Of a stretch of DNA of 5,566 nucleotides, positions 1 to 5,366 are shown one piece after another. Under the pieces are notes generated by a model that saw only the letters and a program-made list of their open reading frames with translations, was not told the DNA's origin and did not search any database. The first letter of the stretch is position 1. The number at the start of each line of letters is the position of its first letter. This stretch comes from Thermoproteota archaeon (GTDB lineage: Archaea > Thermoproteota > Methanomethylicia > Methanomethylicales > Methanomethylicaceae): contig QNVH01000019.1 in NCBI GenBank assembly GCA_004347955.1, positions 11,116 through 16,681 on the forward strand. The letters run 5' to 3'. The position numbers were made by a program, and so were the translations under genes.

Positions 1-874
1 CGAGTGCGGCAAAGACCGTAGCCTTTTTCCTGCTGATCCCAGCAAATGTTGAGATGGCGATTGAGGGCGGGTATAGAGATGATGCCGCTGCCGTGCTCCC
101 CACCAGCAACAGAAGGTTGGCAAGGATTGGAAGACCCATGACCGTCAGTGCCTGGACAGGGTTCGGGATCGAGGTGTGATAGCCAATTAGGCTGCCAGAG
201 ATCAGCGAAAAGATGACGACGGGGAAAACAACCCCAAACGCAGTTATTTTGAGATCCCTGATGGACTGCGCCCCTTTTACAAAATCCGGAGATACTGTCG
301 AGATAGACATAGCACCCCCAATGGCAAGGGTGGATGCGTAGATCAGGTCTCCATTTGCCACGCCTGAGGGGGCAGATCCGCTGGTGAGTATGGCGTATAA
401 CGCCCACAGCGCAAATGCCCCTGTCACAATAGCCGTTACCTTGGTGAAGTCTGAAAGGTGCCTGAAGCTGAAGTAAGTTACGCTGGCCACCAGTATTCCA
501 AATATTGTGATGGAGAGGGCCTTTGGCAGGGGTGTGAGCTTGGAGAGGGCCTCGCCGCCCAAGGTAATGAGCACAGAAAACCAGCCTATCTGGGTGATCG
601 TTATGAGCGGTGAGGCAAAGAACCTAGATCCCTTCGTTCCCAATGAAGCCTCCATTACCCTGAGAAGCCCCATATGCACCCTTGAGCCTACGCCCCCATG
701 AAGGTAGATTATTGTCGAGAACGTCAAACCCGCAAGTATTGATACAGCCACTGCCATCTCAAGGGGAAGTAATGTCCCTATGGTTCCACCAACAGTCAGG
801 AGCGCAGGACTTATGAATATAACGCCTAACGTGGGCGCTATCTTTGTCCAAGGAAATAGCTCAACATCTTCCAT
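1..874 (-). CDS. NCS1-family (CodB-like) nucleobase permease, 3' end outside window
   Basis: An integral membrane transporter of the nucleobase:cation symporter-1 family, expected to import a nucleobase or similar small heterocycle with a cation. The first 291 residues are visible without a stop; the family is usually 400-480 residues, so about a third is missing. Family marks I recognise are TQIGWFS at residues 94-100 (E. coli CodB has a very similar TQVGWFG), SPDFVKGAQS at 195-204 (the conserved DF-R/K segment after the sixth helix) and SRKKAT at 281-286. Hydrophobic helices fill most of the rest. The ATG at 874 has an AAGGAG ribosome site at 883-888 with 8 nt spacing. It lies 23 nt after the acetyltransferase stop and has no promoter of its own, so it is probably the third gene of the mrp operon. 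The helix-8 region reads STAAASSLY where CodB has an Asn-rich TTND-type motif, so the substrate may differ from cytosine. Family assignment is confident; substrate is not. Confidence 0.82.
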   Translation of the reverse strand, partial: MEDVELFPWTKIAPTLGVIFISPALLTVGGTIGTLLPLEMAVAVSILAGLTFSTIIYLHGGVGSRVHMGLLRVMEASLGTKGSRFFASPLITITQIGWFSVLITLGGEALSKLTPLPKALSITIFGILVASVTYFSFRHLSDFTKVTAIVTGAFALWALYAILTSGSAPSGVANGDLIYASTLAIGGAMSISTVSPDFVKGAQSIRDLKITAFGVVFPVVIFSLISGSLIGYHTSIPNPVQALTVMGLPILANLLLLVGSTAAASSLYPPSIAISTFAGISRKKATVFAAL

Positions 875-882
875 TTGAGAGG

Positions 883-888
883 CTCCTT
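883..888 (-). promoter_or_regulatory. Shine-Dalgarno site of the permease
   Basis: AAGGAG on the minus strand, 8 nt before the ATG at 874. It is the strongest ribosome site in the leftward operon and fixes the permease start. Confidence 0.7.
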
Positions 889-897
889 ATTACAATT

Positions 898-1425
898 TTA
901 CTTCCCATTGCGGGCGGCACCCGACTGGTCCAATTCGTCGTTCTGCCCCCCAATTCTTTTTTTCATCCAGCCCCTGCCATAGCAGCGTAGCCCGAGCTTC
1001 CTGTAAAAGTTCTGGACGTCGGTCCTTGCCCTGAGAGTTATTCTCACCTGTTGATCGAAGAACGTCGTGGTTATCCATCTCGTGAGGTGGTCGAAGAGAG
1101 CCTTTCCAATGCCCCTCCGCCTGAAGGATTTTGCCACGGCAATCCACTCTATTCTAACGGTCGGGGTGACGGTCTTTAGGTGGCGGGCCGCTAAGACTCC
1201 AACTATCCTGCCTTGGTGTACCGCGATGAATGTAATCCACCCCTTGTCTGATCTTAGGATCTTCTTCGATTCGTGCTCCCAACTTCGGATTTTGTAGTAT
1301 TTTGCCTTCCCTGGGAAGCTCTCCCTCAGAACTGTTGCTATGCCTTCAATATCCTTTGATATTGCAGGCACGATCTCTATATCTGATTGTGTACTATCTT
1401 CCTCTTCAGTGCATGCCTCATTCAA
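898..1425 (-). CDS. GNAT-family N-acetyltransferase
   Basis: A cytosolic 175-residue acetyl-CoA-dependent N-acetyltransferase; the acceptor is unknown. The GNAT fold starts near residue 16 (IEIVPAI, first strand). Motif A spans about 92-113: strand IEWIAV followed by RRRGIGKAL (102-110), which carries the R-x-x-G-x-G pyrophosphate-binding loop and the following helix. Near the end of the fold, the FYRKLGLRCYG segment (140-150) is the usual GNAT motif B, with Tyr141 at the position often used as general acid. The tail after 158 is polar and probably disordered. No in-frame ATG precedes the fold and an in-frame stop sits at 1432-1434, so the TTG at 1425 is the best start. It lies 11 nt after the mrp stop with no clear ribosome site, which suggests translational coupling. 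The layout resembles RimI-like or small-molecule GNATs; I cannot choose between them. Confidence 0.85.
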   Translation of the reverse strand: MNEACTEEEDSTQSDIEIVPAISKDIEGIATVLRESFPGKAKYYKIRSWEHESKKILRSDKGWITFIAVHQGRIVGVLAARHLKTVTPTVRIEWIAVAKSFRRRGIGKALFDHLTRWITTTFFDQQVRITLRARTDVQNFYRKLGLRCYGRGWMKKRIGGQNDELDQSGAARNGK

Positions 1426-1436
1426 GTTCGATCAGC

Positions 1437-2486
1437 TCAAAGGGACTCCACGATTCTTTCTGCGATTGCTTGCACGGTGGCATTTGAATAGTCCTCAATA
1501 CTTCCACTATCGCATGCTGCCGACAGGTCCGGGTCTATTGGGATCGACCCCAAGAATTTGGTATTGATCTTTTCGGCAAGCATGCGACCCCTCTGTTCGC
1601 CGAAGAGGTTTATCCGCTCCCCACATTTTGGGCATATGACATAAGACATATTCTCAACAATACCTATGATGGGGACCCCCAGCATTGTGGACATGTTGAT
1701 GGCTTTTGATACTATGAGGTTGGCGAGTTCCTGTGGTGACGTCACCACAACGACTCCGTCGAGCGGAAGTATCTGCATCACTGTTAGCTGAGCGTCGCTC
1801 GTTCCTGGAGGGAGATCTACTAGCAGGTAGTCAAGCTCACCCCAGTCCACGTCAATGTAAAACTGGCGTATGGCGCTGCTCACAAGCGGACCCCTCCAGA
1901 TTACAGGAGCCTCCTGTTGCCCCGTGATCAGGTTCATTGAGATCAGTTTGATGCCATTCTTCGAAGTGGGCGGCACTATCTTCCCCTCCAGAACAAATGG
2001 AGGGGTGTTCACGCCAAAGATCTTTGGGATGCTCGGACCTGTTATGTCTGCGTCCAAGATGCCGACTCTCATACCCCTCTTCGAGAGGGTTGTGGCTATT
2101 AGGGCGGTCACCGATGATTTGCCGACTCCACCTTTGCCAGAGACTATTGCGATGATCTTCTTAATGTCCTTCTTTGGTAACTTTTCAAGGAGGTGGGCAC
2201 TCCTCGCCTTTATCTTCGCGGAGAGAGCCTTCAGCTCCTCTTCGTTCATAGTAGTCAGCTCCAACTCTACCTTGCCCACACCCTCAATGCTCTTTACGGC
2301 GACCTCGGCCTCCTCCTTCAACCTACTAGCGAGCGGGCAGGAGTCCGACGTGAGTGCCATCACAATCTTGACGTCGTTCCCTTCAACCTTGATGTCACGG
2401 ATCATGTTGGCGGCAACTATGTCCATGCCGAGTTCAGGGTCAACGACGCTTTTCAAAGCCTCCAAAACATCGTCCTTATCAACCAA
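1437..2486 (-). CDS. mrp: Mrp/NBP35-family Fe-S cluster carrier ATPase with N-terminal MIP18-like domain
   Basis: A cytosolic P-loop ATPase of the Mrp/NBP35/ApbC group, which holds a 4Fe-4S cluster at a dimer interface and passes it to apoproteins. Residues 5-78 form a MIP18-like (DUF59) domain with the DPELG signature (16-20) and a conserved Cys50 in TSDSCPL. The ATPase follows: deviant Walker A GKGGVGKSS (117-125), switch I DADITGPSIP (145-154) and switch II LVDLPPGTSD (222-231). The cluster-binding CPKC is at 285-288, inside the family's ENMSYVICPKCG stretch. The 349-residue length is normal for the two-domain form. The start is TTG at 2486: an AGAGG ribosome site lies 8 nt upstream (2495-2499), a TATA box is centred about 40 nt upstream, and MVDKDDVLEALKSV matches how DUF59 domains begin. 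It is the first gene of a leftward operon with the acetyltransferase and permease. The family call is very secure; the client proteins are unknown. Confidence 0.95.
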   Translation of the reverse strand: MVDKDDVLEALKSVVDPELGMDIVAANMIRDIKVEGNDVKIVMALTSDSCPLASRLKEEAEVAVKSIEGVGKVELELTTMNEEELKALSAKIKARSAHLLEKLPKKDIKKIIAIVSGKGGVGKSSVTALIATTLSKRGMRVGILDADITGPSIPKIFGVNTPPFVLEGKIVPPTSKNGIKLISMNLITGQQEAPVIWRGPLVSSAIRQFYIDVDWGELDYLLVDLPPGTSDAQLTVMQILPLDGVVVVTSPQELANLIVSKAINMSTMLGVPIIGIVENMSYVICPKCGERINLFGEQRGRMLAEKINTKFLGSIPIDPDLSAACDSGSIEDYSNATVQAIAERIVESL

Positions 2487-2494
2487 TGCGAACG

Positions 2495-2499
2495 CCTCT
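2495..2499 (-). promoter_or_regulatory. Shine-Dalgarno site deciding the mrp TTG start
   Basis: AGAGG on the minus strand, 8 nt before TTG at 2486. No ATG or GTG lies between the upstream in-frame stop and this TTG, so the site supports the non-ATG start. Confidence 0.6.
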
Positions 2500-2522
2500 T
2501 GAAGTGGTAAGTATTAGCCAGA

Positions 2523-2535
2523 CTTATAAATTTCT
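2523..2535 (-). promoter_or_regulatory. mrp operon promoter (BRE and TATA box)
   Basis: On the minus strand AGAAA (2531-2535, BRE-like) is followed directly by TTTATAAG (2523-2530). The box centre is about 40 nt before the mrp start. With the usual archaeal spacing of about 26 nt, transcription would begin near base 2500 and give a leader of about 14 nt that contains the AGAGG ribosome site. Confidence 0.75.
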
Positions 2536-2586
2536 GCCTTTTGTTGGAACAATTAGCAGGGTTTCAGCCATTATGGATCTGTTCAG

Positions 2587-2597
2587 GGGGCTGCCAA
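2587..2597 (+). repeat. 11-bp direct repeat, upstream copy
   Basis: GGGGCTGCCAA occurs here and again, exactly, at 2650-2660. The copies are 63 bp apart and bracket the ECF S promoter and operator. The downstream copy lies inside the coding region (residues 7-11). Function is unknown; chance or a short duplication is possible. Confidence 0.45.
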
Positions 2598-2609
2598 AAG
2601 TTTTTAATA
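2594..2609 (+). promoter_or_regulatory. ECF S gene promoter (BRE-like and TATA box)
   Basis: CCAAAAG followed by TTTTTAATA (2601-2609). The box is centred near 2605, which puts transcription start near 2630-2632, at or next to the first ATG. The last bases of the box merge with the dyad operator, so operator binding would be expected to compete with TBP/TFB or RNA polymerase. Confidence 0.65.
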
Positions 2610-2634
2610 TGGATGGATAGACTATCCATATGGT
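2607..2634 (+). promoter_or_regulatory. Dyad operator, copy A (ECF S promoter)
   Basis: Two nested inverted repeats are visible. The outer one is ATATGGAT (2607-2614) and ATCCATAT (2624-2631), perfect over 8 bp with a 9-nt spacer. The inner one is ATGGATAG (2613-2620) and CTATCCAT (2622-2629), perfect over 8 bp around a single base. Bases 2609-2634 match the DUF4430 promoter at 22 of 26 positions: ATGGATGGAT and TCCATATGGT are identical in both copies, and only the six bases between them vary. The element spans roughly -22 to +3 of the predicted transcript, so it more likely acts as DNA, as a repressor site, than as RNA. No candidate regulator is encoded in the window. Confidence 0.75.
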
Positions 2635-3208
2635 ATTACTTATGGCAGAGGGGCTGCCAAGGGTAAAGAAAGTAACATACACAGCCATGGTGATTGCGTT
2701 AGCGGTCTCGCTAAGGATAATTAAGTACTCCATCTTTGGACCTACACAATTTGTGAACTTCCCTGCGGTATTTACTATAATCGGTGGCGCTCTGCTGGGC
2801 CCTTCTTCAGGATTGGCGGCAGGACTGACAACGTATATCTTGTCAGACATAATGATTGGGTTGCCGGGACCCTGGACAATCGTCAATTCTGTTCTGATGG
2901 GAGGGATTGGCTTTTTAAGCGGTTTGATATGGGGAAGGAACAGCGTCAAGCAAGTTGGGAAGTTAGGGCTCGCCGTTGGATCGTACATAATGCTGCTGGC
3001 TTTTGATGTAACAAATTCCTGGGCATTACTGGTCATAATGGGCTTCGACTGGTTCAGCGCTCTGATAATAGGGATAGTTGGGCTGTTCTTGCCGGCGGCT
3101 GGAGGGTACCTATATGGAGTTGGACCTATAACTGAGGCGACCACTGTTCTTTTGATAGTAACCGTAGTTAGTATGCTCAAAAAGAATGGGTTTTTGCTCA
3201 GATCGTAG
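2630..3208 (+). CDS. ECF transporter S component, substrate unknown
   Basis: A small integral membrane protein (192 residues) with about six hydrophobic helices, at roughly 14-34, 43-58, 60-78, 84-101, 111-136 and 142-184 (the last block probably holds two segments). Length, helix content and the early KKVTYTAMVIALAVSLRI stretch fit the substrate-binding (S) subunits of energy-coupling-factor vitamin and metal importers. The first helix carries A19-x-x-x-A23, the motif by which S components dock on EcfT. FPAVFTIIGGALLGPSSGLAAGLTT-type Gly-rich helices 2-3 are also typical. EcfA ATPases and EcfT are not nearby, so it would share a module encoded elsewhere (group II arrangement). Start choice: ATG at 2630 sits at the predicted transcription start and would be leaderless. 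ATG at 2642 (MAEGLPR) is equally credible because its distance from TATA, about 37 nt, equals that of the DUF4430 gene. Substrate cannot be read from sequence. Confidence 0.8.
   Translation: MVLLMAEGLPRVKKVTYTAMVIALAVSLRIIKYSIFGPTQFVNFPAVFTIIGGALLGPSSGLAAGLTTYILSDIMIGLPGPWTIVNSVLMGGIGFLSGLIWGRNSVKQVGKLGLAVGSYIMLLAFDVTNSWALLVIMGFDWFSALIIGIVGLFLPAAGGYLYGVGPITEATTVLLIVTVVSMLKKNGFLLRS
2643..2659 (+). repeat. Short perfect inverted repeat over the alternative start
   Basis: TGGCAG (2643-2648) and CTGCCA (2654-2659) around AGGGG form a possible 6-bp hairpin at the very 5' end of the mRNA. It overlaps all but the first base of the second ATG (2642-2644). It could affect initiation there, or be coincidental to the coding sequence. 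Confidence 0.35.
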
Positions 3209-3247
3209 AAAGGAGAAGCCAGGTGCACACAGCCAAAAGCCCGCGGA

Positions 3248-3283
3248 CTTCCTTGCGACAGGCGGCGAGGCTCAAGAAGGAAG
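3248..3283. repeat. Intergenic inverted repeat between convergent genes
   Basis: CTTCCTT (3248-3254) and AAGGAAG (3277-3283) are complementary over 7 bp with a 22-nt loop. The segment at about 3211-3283 is visibly more GC-rich than the A-tract that follows. It may act at the 3' end of the ECF S transcript, but no T-run follows on the plus strand, so a classical terminator call is weak. Confidence 0.3.
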
Positions 3284-3285
3284 AT

Positions 3286-3314
3286 AAAAAGACAGTTTAA
3301 AAAATCAAAAAAAA
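3286..3314 (-). terminator. T-run terminator of the DUF4430 gene
   Basis: On the minus strand, starting 5 nt after the TAA at 3320-3322, come T8 (3307-3314), T6 (3299-3304) and T5 (3286-3290). Archaeal RNA polymerase terminates on such T-tracts without needing a hairpin. Confidence 0.6.
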
Positions 3315-3319
3315 CTATT

Positions 3320-3772
3320 TTAGAACTTTGTGAGTTCCCACTTTATTGTCTCGCCATTCTTAATTACGTACTGGTCTGCGCCCACAGGACCCATACTCCA
3401 GCCATTCGAGGACCACGTGTACCAGATCCAGTATCTATTGGCAGAAGGATCCTCTGACACGCCATTTATGGAGTTTACCCAGATGCCCATCGACGGGTAG
3501 ACTGTGAATCCCACCTTGCAGAGCTTTGCTGTCGCATTGAAAAGCGACCAGCCTATGGGAAAGTATGTGTCGTTGTACCACACGACTGTCCCGTTGCCGT
3601 AACTGACTGCCAGGTTAACTTTGTTTGCAACGTTTGAGACAATAGATTGAAGGCTCTCTATCATGGACCCTTGTCTCTGCGAGAGTACATAATAATTCGA
3701 GGCTGCGACGGTGGCGCCAACAGCCCAGACCAGGAATACGATGGACGCTAATGCCCATGGGTTGATCTTCAC
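3320..3772 (-). CDS. Membrane-anchored extracellular DUF4430 (transcobalamin-C-like) protein
   Basis: A 150-residue protein with one N-terminal hydrophobic segment (about 7-26, after MKINPW) and a soluble domain outside the cell. A short polar linker (31-50) leads to a domain at about 52-150. Its end, with N-S-I-N-G-V (100-105), YWIWYTWSSNGW (114-125), GADQY (131-135) and K-N-G-E-T-I-K-W-E (138-146), matches my recollection of DUF4430. That domain is related to the C-terminal domain of transcobalamin/intrinsic factor. Three N-x-T sequons (N60, N67, N79) fit an exported archaeal domain. There is no cleavage-site lipobox, so it is probably an uncleaved anchor. The start is GTG at 3772: GGTGA (3779-3783) lies 6 nt upstream, and an in-frame stop lies three codons upstream (3779-3781). 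It is convergent with the ECF S gene, and both promoters carry the same operator. An extracellular ligand-binding or ligand-capture role is inferred. Confidence 0.72.
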   Translation of the reverse strand: MKINPWALASIVFLVWAVGATVAASNYYVLSQRQGSMIESLQSIVSNVANKVNLAVSYGNGTVVWYNDTYFPIGWSLFNATAKLCKVGFTVYPSMGIWVNSINGVSEDPSANRYWIWYTWSSNGWSMGPVGADQYVIKNGETIKWELTKF

Positions 3773-3778
3773 GGTCAG

Positions 3779-3783
3779 TCACC
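3779..3783 (-). promoter_or_regulatory. Shine-Dalgarno site of the DUF4430 gene
   Basis: GGTGA on the minus strand, 6 nt before the GTG at 3772, complementary to the UCACC of archaeal 16S rRNA ends. It supports the GTG start over the out-of-frame ATG at 3785, and it overlaps the last bases of the operator. Confidence 0.5.
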
Positions 3784-3806
3784 ATATGGACAGATAATCC
3801 ATCCAT
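3781..3806 (-). promoter_or_regulatory. Dyad operator, copy B (DUF4430 promoter)
   Basis: On the minus strand this reads ATGGATGGAT, six variable bases, TCCATATGGT, matching copy A (2609-2634) at 22 of 26 positions with no gaps. The dyad common to both copies is TATGGA-N11-TCCATA (3785-3807 on this strand). The inner palindrome of copy A is degenerate here, so the outer arms are the conserved recognition element. The site starts at the downstream edge of the TATA box and covers the predicted transcription start near 3784, exactly as in copy A. It also lies in the intergenic region shared with the YkgJ-family gene, upstream of that gene's TATA box. Confidence 0.75.
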
Positions 3807-3813
3807 AATATAA
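3806..3813 (-). promoter_or_regulatory. DUF4430 gene TATA box
   Basis: TTATATTA on the minus strand, centred about 37 nt before the GTG start. This predicts transcription from about 3784 and a leader of about 12 nt. Its last base is the first base of operator copy B. Confidence 0.6.
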
Positions 3814-3826
3814 GGATTGCTGTGAG

Positions 3827-3834
3827 TTTATAAG
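3827..3834 (+). promoter_or_regulatory. YkgJ-family gene TATA box
   Basis: TTTATAAG, identical to the mrp box. Its centre is 41 nt before the ATG at 3871 but only about 17 nt before the ATG at 3847. Transcription is therefore expected to start near 3856, which argues against the upstream ATG. Confidence 0.65.
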
Positions 3835-3870
3835 CCAAAGGTACACATGAACCTGTGGAGCAATGCCAAT

Positions 3871-4314
3871 ATGAGACACAAAGTGCCATTCTTTGGGTTC
3901 GAGCGCGTGACAGTTTTACCGGGCTTTTCCTGCAAGAGATGCGCCATTTGCTGCAAGGGTAAAGTTGTGGTGCTCACCGAAGAAGACATCTCCAGACTTA
4001 AACAGCATGTGGACAAAGAGTTTTTCGAGAAGACGACAAAACTGGAAAAGAGGCTGACGGGAGCAAATTACAAGATTCTGATGGTGGACGGCCGCTGCGT
4101 TTTTCTCGAGGGAAACTCTTGCAGCGTCTACGATTACAGACCGGACACTTGCAGGAGGCACCCTTTTCTGGTTACTGAGCGGTCCATTCTCGTTGCAAAA
4201 GATTGCCCGGGTGTAGATTGGAGAGGGACACAAGATCCTGAATATTACAAAGAGCTTTCCAGGAGCATAGCTCGAAACATCGAAAGGGCTCTAAAGAACG
4301 GGATCAGGCAATAG
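3871..4314 (+). CDS. YkgJ-family cysteine-cluster protein
   Basis: A small soluble protein with the metal- or Fe-S-binding cysteine pattern of the YkgJ (CxxCxxCC) family, whose biochemical role is not established. Counted from ATG 3871 (147 residues), the cysteines are: C21-x2-C24-x2-C27-C28, C76 in RCVFL, C84 in SCSVYDYRP, C94 in DTCRRHPF, and C112 in KDCPG. All eight positions expected of the family are present, so it looks intact. The C-terminal helix (about 122-147) is charged. An in-frame ATG at 3847 would add eight residues (MNLWSNAN). I prefer 3871 because the TATA box places transcription start near 3856, and GGAG at 3857-3860 is a usable ribosome site with 10 nt spacing. The gene is divergent from the DUF4430 gene and convergent with mevalonate kinase, with 41 nt between stops. 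Family call is secure; metal and partner are unknown. Confidence 0.9.
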   Translation: MRHKVPFFGFERVTVLPGFSCKRCAICCKGKVVVLTEEDISRLKQHVDKEFFEKTTKLEKRLTGANYKILMVDGRCVFLEGNSCSVYDYRPDTCRRHPFLVTERSILVAKDCPGVDWRGTQDPEYYKELSRSIARNIERALKNGIRQ

Positions 4315-4325
4315 CGTTGAGAGAA

Positions 4326-4330
4326 TTTTT
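4326..4330 (+). terminator. Possible T-tract terminator of the YkgJ-family gene
   Basis: A T5 run 12 nt after the stop codon, in the 41-nt gap before the convergent mevalonate kinase. It is short, so weak. Confidence 0.25.
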
Positions 4331-4355
4331 AGTTCGGGCAAAGGCGACCGGCGCC

Positions 4356-5366
4356 CTAGGATGGGGGCTCCACCCTCAAGCCTGGACTGGAGAGTGAGAC
4401 CTCAAATGGTACTCCCCCAGCCAATTTGATGGCAAGTGAGACCTCCTTAGCCCTATCAGGGCACAGCGCTATCATGCACCCGCCTCCACCTGCGCCAGTC
4501 AATTTTGATCCAAGGGCACCAGCACTCCTAGAGGCGTATACCATTTCGTTGAGCGCCCTCGTGGATACACCCAAGGAGTCCAGCAATCCATGGTTAATAT
4601 TCATCAGGTCGCCGAAGGACTTCGGATCTCCTTTTTTAATGCAGGACCTTGCCTCTTCGACGAGCAGACCGATGGCGTCCATGATGAGTTCCACCACCTT
4701 TGGGTTTTGGTCCTTAGCGGCCTTGACCCTCCTAAGTATCTGGGAGGTCGTCTCTTCCCTTTGGGTGTATCCCAGAACAGATGTGAAGTCGCAGGGGACA
4801 TCTATCCGCTCAATGAAAGGCTTAGTTCCTTCTGGCTTGATGTAAAGTGTGCCGCCGAAAGTTGTTATTGCAGTATCCATGGGGCTCGCAATCCCTTGGA
4901 CCGCAACCTCTGTGGCGTGCCCCATCCTCGCCACCTCATTGAGATTCATTTCGTGTCCAAGGAGCGCTGAGTAAGCCGCAACGGTTCCAACAGATATGGC
5001 GGCCGACGTCCCAAGACCGGCGCCAATGGGCATTTCAGACCTTACCATTATGTTAGCGCCTATTTTTTTACCGTAGTGCTGAGCCGCTACCTCGAGGGCC
5101 TTAAGTATGTAGCGCAGGGGTTCCAATATCTGGGATTTCTTTTCCCACGTCTCAAATTCGAAACTGCTCATCTCTCCGTTCAGTTTTAACGATAGCCCCT
5201 GCAGTTTTATGTCGTTGGAAAAGATCTTTATATTTGAGTCGTCCCTCCCCTCTACCGTTATGTAGACCCTCCTATTTATGGCAGAGACGAGAGCGGGCTT
5301 TCCATAAACTACAGCATGCTCGCCAAGTAAGGTGACTTTGCCAGGCACCGAGACGGTTACTCGCAT
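4356..5366 (-). CDS. mvk: Mevalonate kinase
   Basis: A cytosolic GHMP-superfamily kinase that phosphorylates mevalonate with ATP to 5-phosphomevalonate, in the route to isopentenyl diphosphate and archaeal ether lipids. Counted from ATG 5366 (336 residues, typical), the motifs are: PGKVTLLGEHAVVYG (8-22) with Lys10, Glu16 and His17; the ATP loop PIGAGLGTSAA (113-123); SPMDTA (161-166) with the catalytic Asp164; and TGAGGGGC (290-297), the third GHMP motif. All key residues are present. Start choice: an in-frame ATG at 5408 would add MVSIVRIDVWMGGP, but it lies only about 22 nt from the TATA centre, at or just upstream of the predicted transcription start. ATG 5366 follows a GGTGG site (4 nt gap) and begins where mevalonate kinases normally begin (MRVTVSVPGK). 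ATG 5378 and GTG 5396 cannot be excluded. The gene stands alone, divergent from the gene at 5522. Confidence 0.96.
   Translation of the reverse strand: MRVTVSVPGKVTLLGEHAVVYGKPALVSAINRRVYITVEGRDDSNIKIFSNDIKLQGLSLKLNGEMSSFEFETWEKKSQILEPLRYILKALEVAAQHYGKKIGANIMVRSEMPIGAGLGTSAAISVGTVAAYSALLGHEMNLNEVARMGHATEVAVQGIASPMDTAITTFGGTLYIKPEGTKPFIERIDVPCDFTSVLGYTQREETTSQILRRVKAAKDQNPKVVELIMDAIGLLVEEARSCIKKGDPKSFGDLMNINHGLLDSLGVSTRALNEMVYASRSAGALGSKLTGAGGGGCMIALCPDRAKEVSLAIKLAGGVPFEVSLSSPGLRVEPPS

Noticed and set aside
1870..2502. 210-codon plus-strand frame opposite mrp
   Set aside because: It is antisense to an unmistakable Mrp ATPase, with a Ser/Thr/Phe-rich composition and no recognisable motifs.
2607..2634. 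Riboswitch interpretation of the dyad element
   Set aside because: By TATA spacing almost the entire element lies at or upstream of the transcription start, so it would not be in the RNA. It is also far too small for a known cofactor riboswitch.
2524..3228. 234-codon minus-strand frame opposite the ECF S gene
   Set aside because: It is Pro/Ile/Ser-rich with no domain, as expected of an antisense shadow of a hydrophobic gene, and it covers the ECF S promoter.
2609..3806. The inverted 26-bp copies as terminal inverted repeats of a 1.2-kb mobile element
   Set aside because: The segment encodes no transposase or recombinase and has no convincing target-site duplication. Each copy sits at the same offset from a TATA box and gene start, which regulatory function explains better.
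3615..3806. 63-codon minus-strand frame starting at an ATG inside the DUF4430 promoter
   Set aside because: It overlaps the DUF4430 gene out of frame, starts upstream of the predicted transcript start, and has a basic, low-complexity product. The in-frame GTG with GGTGA and an anchor plus domain is clearly better.
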